In this document: positions 6,156-8,114 of the stretch, in pieces | How the letters are laid out: each line of letters starts with the position of its first letter | Position numbering within the stretch: position 1 is the stretch's first letter | Assembly (NCBI GenBank): GCA_016650115.1 | Contig: JAENWI010000050.1 | Span: 1 to 8,114, forward strand | Length of the DNA: 8,114 nucleotides | Reading direction: 5' to 3' | From: Peptostreptococcaceae bacterium | GTDB lineage: Bacteria; Bacillota; Clostridia; Peptostreptococcales; Anaerovoracaceae | Notes under the pieces: model-generated | What the model was told of the DNA's origin: nothing | Database searches by the model: none | What the model saw: the letters and a program-made list of their open reading frames with translations, nothing else | Position numbers and translations under genes: made by a program

Positions 6156-7233
6156 TACGAGCTATCTGAAGCAAAATCAAATCTAAGAGAAGTAGGTGAA
6201 TCTCTTTGACCTTGCAGAATTAAAAGCAAGGTTGGCAGAGATGGATTTCAGTTGTGAAGCGGAGGACTTTTGGAATAACCATGAGGCCGCTCAAAAGTTG
6301 TTAAAAGAAAAAAAAGTGATTGAGAATAAGGTTCAGGAGTTTAATGAACTGGAAACTGAAATTGAAGAGGTCGAGATACTGATTGAGCTAGCGATGGAGG
6401 CTGATGATGAGTCATTGGTTCCTGAGATTCTGGCCGGCTATGAAAAATATAAGCTTCAGCTGGAAAACTTAAGGTTAAAAACTTTACTAGACGGGGAGTA
6501 TGATGCTGGAAATGCGATTATTTCTGTTCATGCCGGGTCGGGAGGAACCGACGCGCAGGACTGGACGGAAATGCTGCTTCGAATGTACACCCGATGGGCG
6601 GAGGCTAAAAAATACAAAACGAAGATTCTGGATTATCAGGATGATTCAGAAGGAGGCATCAAAAGTGCCACTTTATTAATAGAAGGTGAAAACGCCTATG
6701 GGTACCTGAAAAATGAAAAAGGGGTTCACAGGCTTGTTAGAATATCTCCTTATGATTCTTCTGGAAGAAGGCATACCTCTTTTGCCGCTTTAGATGTCAT
6801 GCCGGAAATAGATGACGATACCGCTGTTGAAATTGATCCGGAGGATTTAAGAATTGATACCTTCAGGGCAAGCGGAGCTGGAGGACAACACGTCAACACA
6901 ACTGATTCCGCTATTAGGATTACACATATTCCAACAAATATTGTGGTTTCCTGCCAAAATGAAAGATCACAGCACCAAAATAAAGAAACTGCAATGAAAG
7001 TACTGAAATCCAAATTAATTGAGTTAAAGGAAAGGGAACACAAGGCTGACCTGGCCGAGCTGAAAGGGGACTTCAGCCAGATAACCTGGGGTAGCCAAAT
7101 AAGATCCTATGTGTTTCATCCTTACAATATGGTGAAGGATCACAGGACCGGCGCAGAAGTAGGTAATGTTTACGGGGTAATGGATGGAGACATAGATTAT
7201 TTCATCAATGAAAAGCTGAAGCAAAGAGATTAA
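6132..7233 (+). CDS. prfB: Peptide chain release factor 2 (programmed +1 frameshift)
   Basis: RF2 recognises UGA and UAA stop codons and triggers hydrolysis of the finished peptide on the ribosome. The gene is read as 6132-6206 joined to 6208-7233: 25 codons, then a +1 shift at CTT TGA C skipping T6207, giving 366 residues against about 365 in E. coli. The zero frame ends at TGA 6207-6209, itself an RF2 codon, so low RF2 raises its own synthesis. The peptidyl hydrolysis motif GGQ falls at 250-252, matching E. coli numbering, with alanine at 246. The stop-codon recognition tripeptide at 205-207 reads SPY where RF2 normally has SPF. The N-terminal helical domain, central domain (VHRLVRIS, RRHTSF) and C-terminal helix are complete. 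It lies 122 bases after secA, the usual secA-prfB order in many Bacillota. Confidence 0.97.
6194..6210 (+). promoter_or_regulatory. prfB programmed +1 frameshift site
   Basis: The slippery CTT (6204-6206) is followed by the in-frame stop TGA and a C (6207-6210), the classic RF2 autoregulatory context. A Shine-Dalgarno-like AGGTGA (6194-6199) sits 4 bases upstream, in the position occupied by AGGGGG in E. coli, but is a weaker match to the anti-SD. Downstream, GAC CTT GCA GAA continues as DLAELKARL, the conserved RF2 sequence, which proves that the shift is needed. Confidence 0.95.
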
Positions 7234-7351
7234 CAGATGCTGAATTAAAGTGATTCATAATAGTTAAGGCAAAGAGGATAACGAAGAGTTAAATCAAAAA
7301 GATGAAAGATAGCTAAAACAATGTGACTGAATGTGAGAGGGAAATGCGACA

Positions 7352-8114
7352 ATGAATGTAATTGAACAATTGGCAAAAGAACTGAATTTGAAAATTTCGC
7401 AAGTCGAAAGTACGGTGAAACTTATTGATGATGGCAATACAATTCCTTTTATCGCCAGATACAGAAAAGAAGCTACAGGGGAATTGTCCGATGAAGTGCT
7501 TCGAGATCTGGATGACAGACTTACTTATCTTAGAAATCTGGAAGACAGAAAACAGGAAGTGATCAGACTCATAGAAGAGCAGGGGAAGCTTACGGAGGAA
7601 CTGAAAGGCCAGATTGATGGAGCAAAAGTTCTTCAAAGAGTTGAGGACCTATATAAACCGTTTAAACAAAAGAAATCAACAAGAGCTTCAAAAGCTAAGG
7701 AAAAGGGATTGGAGCCGTTAGCGCTTATCATCTTTGCACAGGAATTAACATCTGGGACATTGGAAGAGATTGCAAAACCTTTTGTTACGCAGATAGTTGA
7801 GGGTGAAACTCAGGATAAGACTCAGGATAAGACTCAGGATAAGACTCTGGATAAGGCGCAGGATAAGACTCAGGATAAAATTGTTGGTTCTGTTGAAGAG
7901 GCAATTCAGGGAGCGATGGATATTATTGCGGAAATGATTTCTGATGACCCGGAAATTACAGCTATGGTCAGAAGTAAAACCCAGGCTGCGGGGATTATTG
8001 CTTCGGAAGCGGTAAACGCCGAAGAAAGCACTGTTTTTGATATGTATTACAATCACCAGGAGGCAATTTGCAAGATCCCTAACCATAGAGTTCTCGCTGT
8101 GAATCGTGGCGAAA
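7352..8114 (+). CDS. tex: Tex transcription accessory / S1 RNA-binding protein, N-terminal part
   Basis: The first 254 codons are in the window; full-length Tex is usually around 700-780 residues, so the HhH, YqgF-like and S1 domains lie beyond the edge. Tex binds RNA and affects transcription and, in some bacteria, toxin expression or stress tolerance. The N-terminal domain is clear: IPFIARYRKEATGELSDE (31-48), EDLYKPFKQKKSTRASKAKE (98-117, the family's LY-P-K-KRRT-A segment), VEEAIQGAMDIIAE (181-194) and the YNHQEAICKIPNHRVLAVNRGE end. Residues 153-176 are a (TQDK)6-type insert (separate entry). The ATG at 7352 is preceded by GAGAGG with an 11-base spacer; an ATG at 7344 stops after three codons (MRQ). 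The gap after prfB is 118 bases with no terminator visible, so co-transcription is likely. Confidence 0.95.
   Translation, partial: MNVIEQLAKELNLKISQVESTVKLIDDGNTIPFIARYRKEATGELSDEVLRDLDDRLTYLRNLEDRKQEVIRLIEEQGKLTEELKGQIDGAKVLQRVEDLYKPFKQKKSTRASKAKEKGLEPLALIIFAQELTSGTLEEIAKPFVTQIVEGETQDKTQDKTQDKTLDKAQDKTQDKIVGSVEEAIQGAMDIIAEMISDDPEITAMVRSKTQAAGIIASEAVNAEESTVFDMYYNHQEAICKIPNHRVLAVNRGE
7808..7879. repeat. 12-bp in-frame minisatellite in tex, six units
   Basis: Six 12-base units with consensus ACTCAGGATAAG start at 7808, 7820, 7832, 7844, 7856 and 7868. Units 1-3 are identical; unit 4 has CTG for CAG, unit 5 begins GCG and unit 6 ends AAA. They encode TQDK-TQDK-TQDK-TLDK-AQDK-TQDK, a hydrophilic stretch between FVTQIVEGE and IVGSVEEAIQG. 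Because the unit is four codons long, copy-number change would not break the frame. Confidence 0.95.

Noticed and set aside
5954..6169. A 71-codon plus-strand frame rich in Asn-Pro/Asn-Gln overlapping the end of secA.
   Set aside because: It is a product of the hexamer array in a frame where the array's variation changes amino acids, and it has no ribosome binding site.
6196..7233. prfB starting at the GTG at 6196.
   Set aside because: That GTG lies in the SD-like stimulator of the frameshift site; the true start at 6132 restores the conserved N-terminus and family length.
7221..7316. A possible 48-bp direct duplication at the prfB-tex junction (GCAAAGAG at 7221 and 7269).
   Set aside because: Beyond the 8-mer and scattered matches the ungapped identity is only about half, expected for purine-rich DNA.
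7344..7355. A three-codon frame (MRQ) overlapping the tex start as ATGA, possibly a coupling minigene.
   Set aside because: Such short frames are common by chance and nothing else supports translation.

Overview
The window looks like a chromosomal piece of an AT-rich member of the Bacillota, most likely a clostridial anaerobe. I infer this from purine-rich Shine-Dalgarno sites, low GC, a SecA ending in a CPCGSGKKY..CC zinc finger, an RF2 gene with the +1 programmed frameshift, and the clustering of a CorC/CNNM-type membrane protein, secA, prfB and tex. No genus can be assigned from sequence alone.

Layout: (1) 1-1112, minus strand: an MscS-family mechanosensitive channel with a TTG start, lacking only its last few codons at the window edge. 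(2) 1113-1999: an 887-base divergent intergenic region. It holds four copies of a 24-bp tandem repeat, a ~280-bp element with near-perfect terminal inverted repeats that can fold into two adjacent, fully paired four-way junctions, a good sigma-A-type promoter, and ~31-bp degenerate repeats in the untranslated leader of the next gene. (3) 2000-3265: a DUF21-CBS-CorC membrane protein. (4) 3265-6009: secA, overlapping the preceding stop by one base (TAATG). (5) 6010-6131: a spacer made of a 14-unit hexamer array, which reads as (Glu-Pro)14 in the secA frame just after the secA stop, and a 31-bp tandem duplication of the prfB start region. (6) 6132-7233: prfB (RF2) with a CTT-TGA-C frameshift site. 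(7) 7352 to the end: the first 254 codons of tex, containing an in-frame (TQDK)6 minisatellite.

The four plus-strand genes probably form one transcription unit read from the promoter at 1754-1782. SecA (Sec translocation motor) and RF2 (termination at UGA/UAA) are core functions; Tex is an RNA-binding accessory factor of transcription; the CorC-like protein is a probable divalent-cation transport or tolerance protein. The MscS channel diverges and is transcribed separately.

The coding content is mostly ordinary. What stands out is (a) the double-cloverleaf inverted-repeat element at 1352-1631, the best candidate for something undescribed, (b) the Glu-Pro reading frame after the secA stop, whose units differ only at synonymous positions, and (c) repeated short tandem duplications (6, 12, 24 and 31 bp) in spacers and in one gene, suggesting active slippage-type remodelling of this locus.
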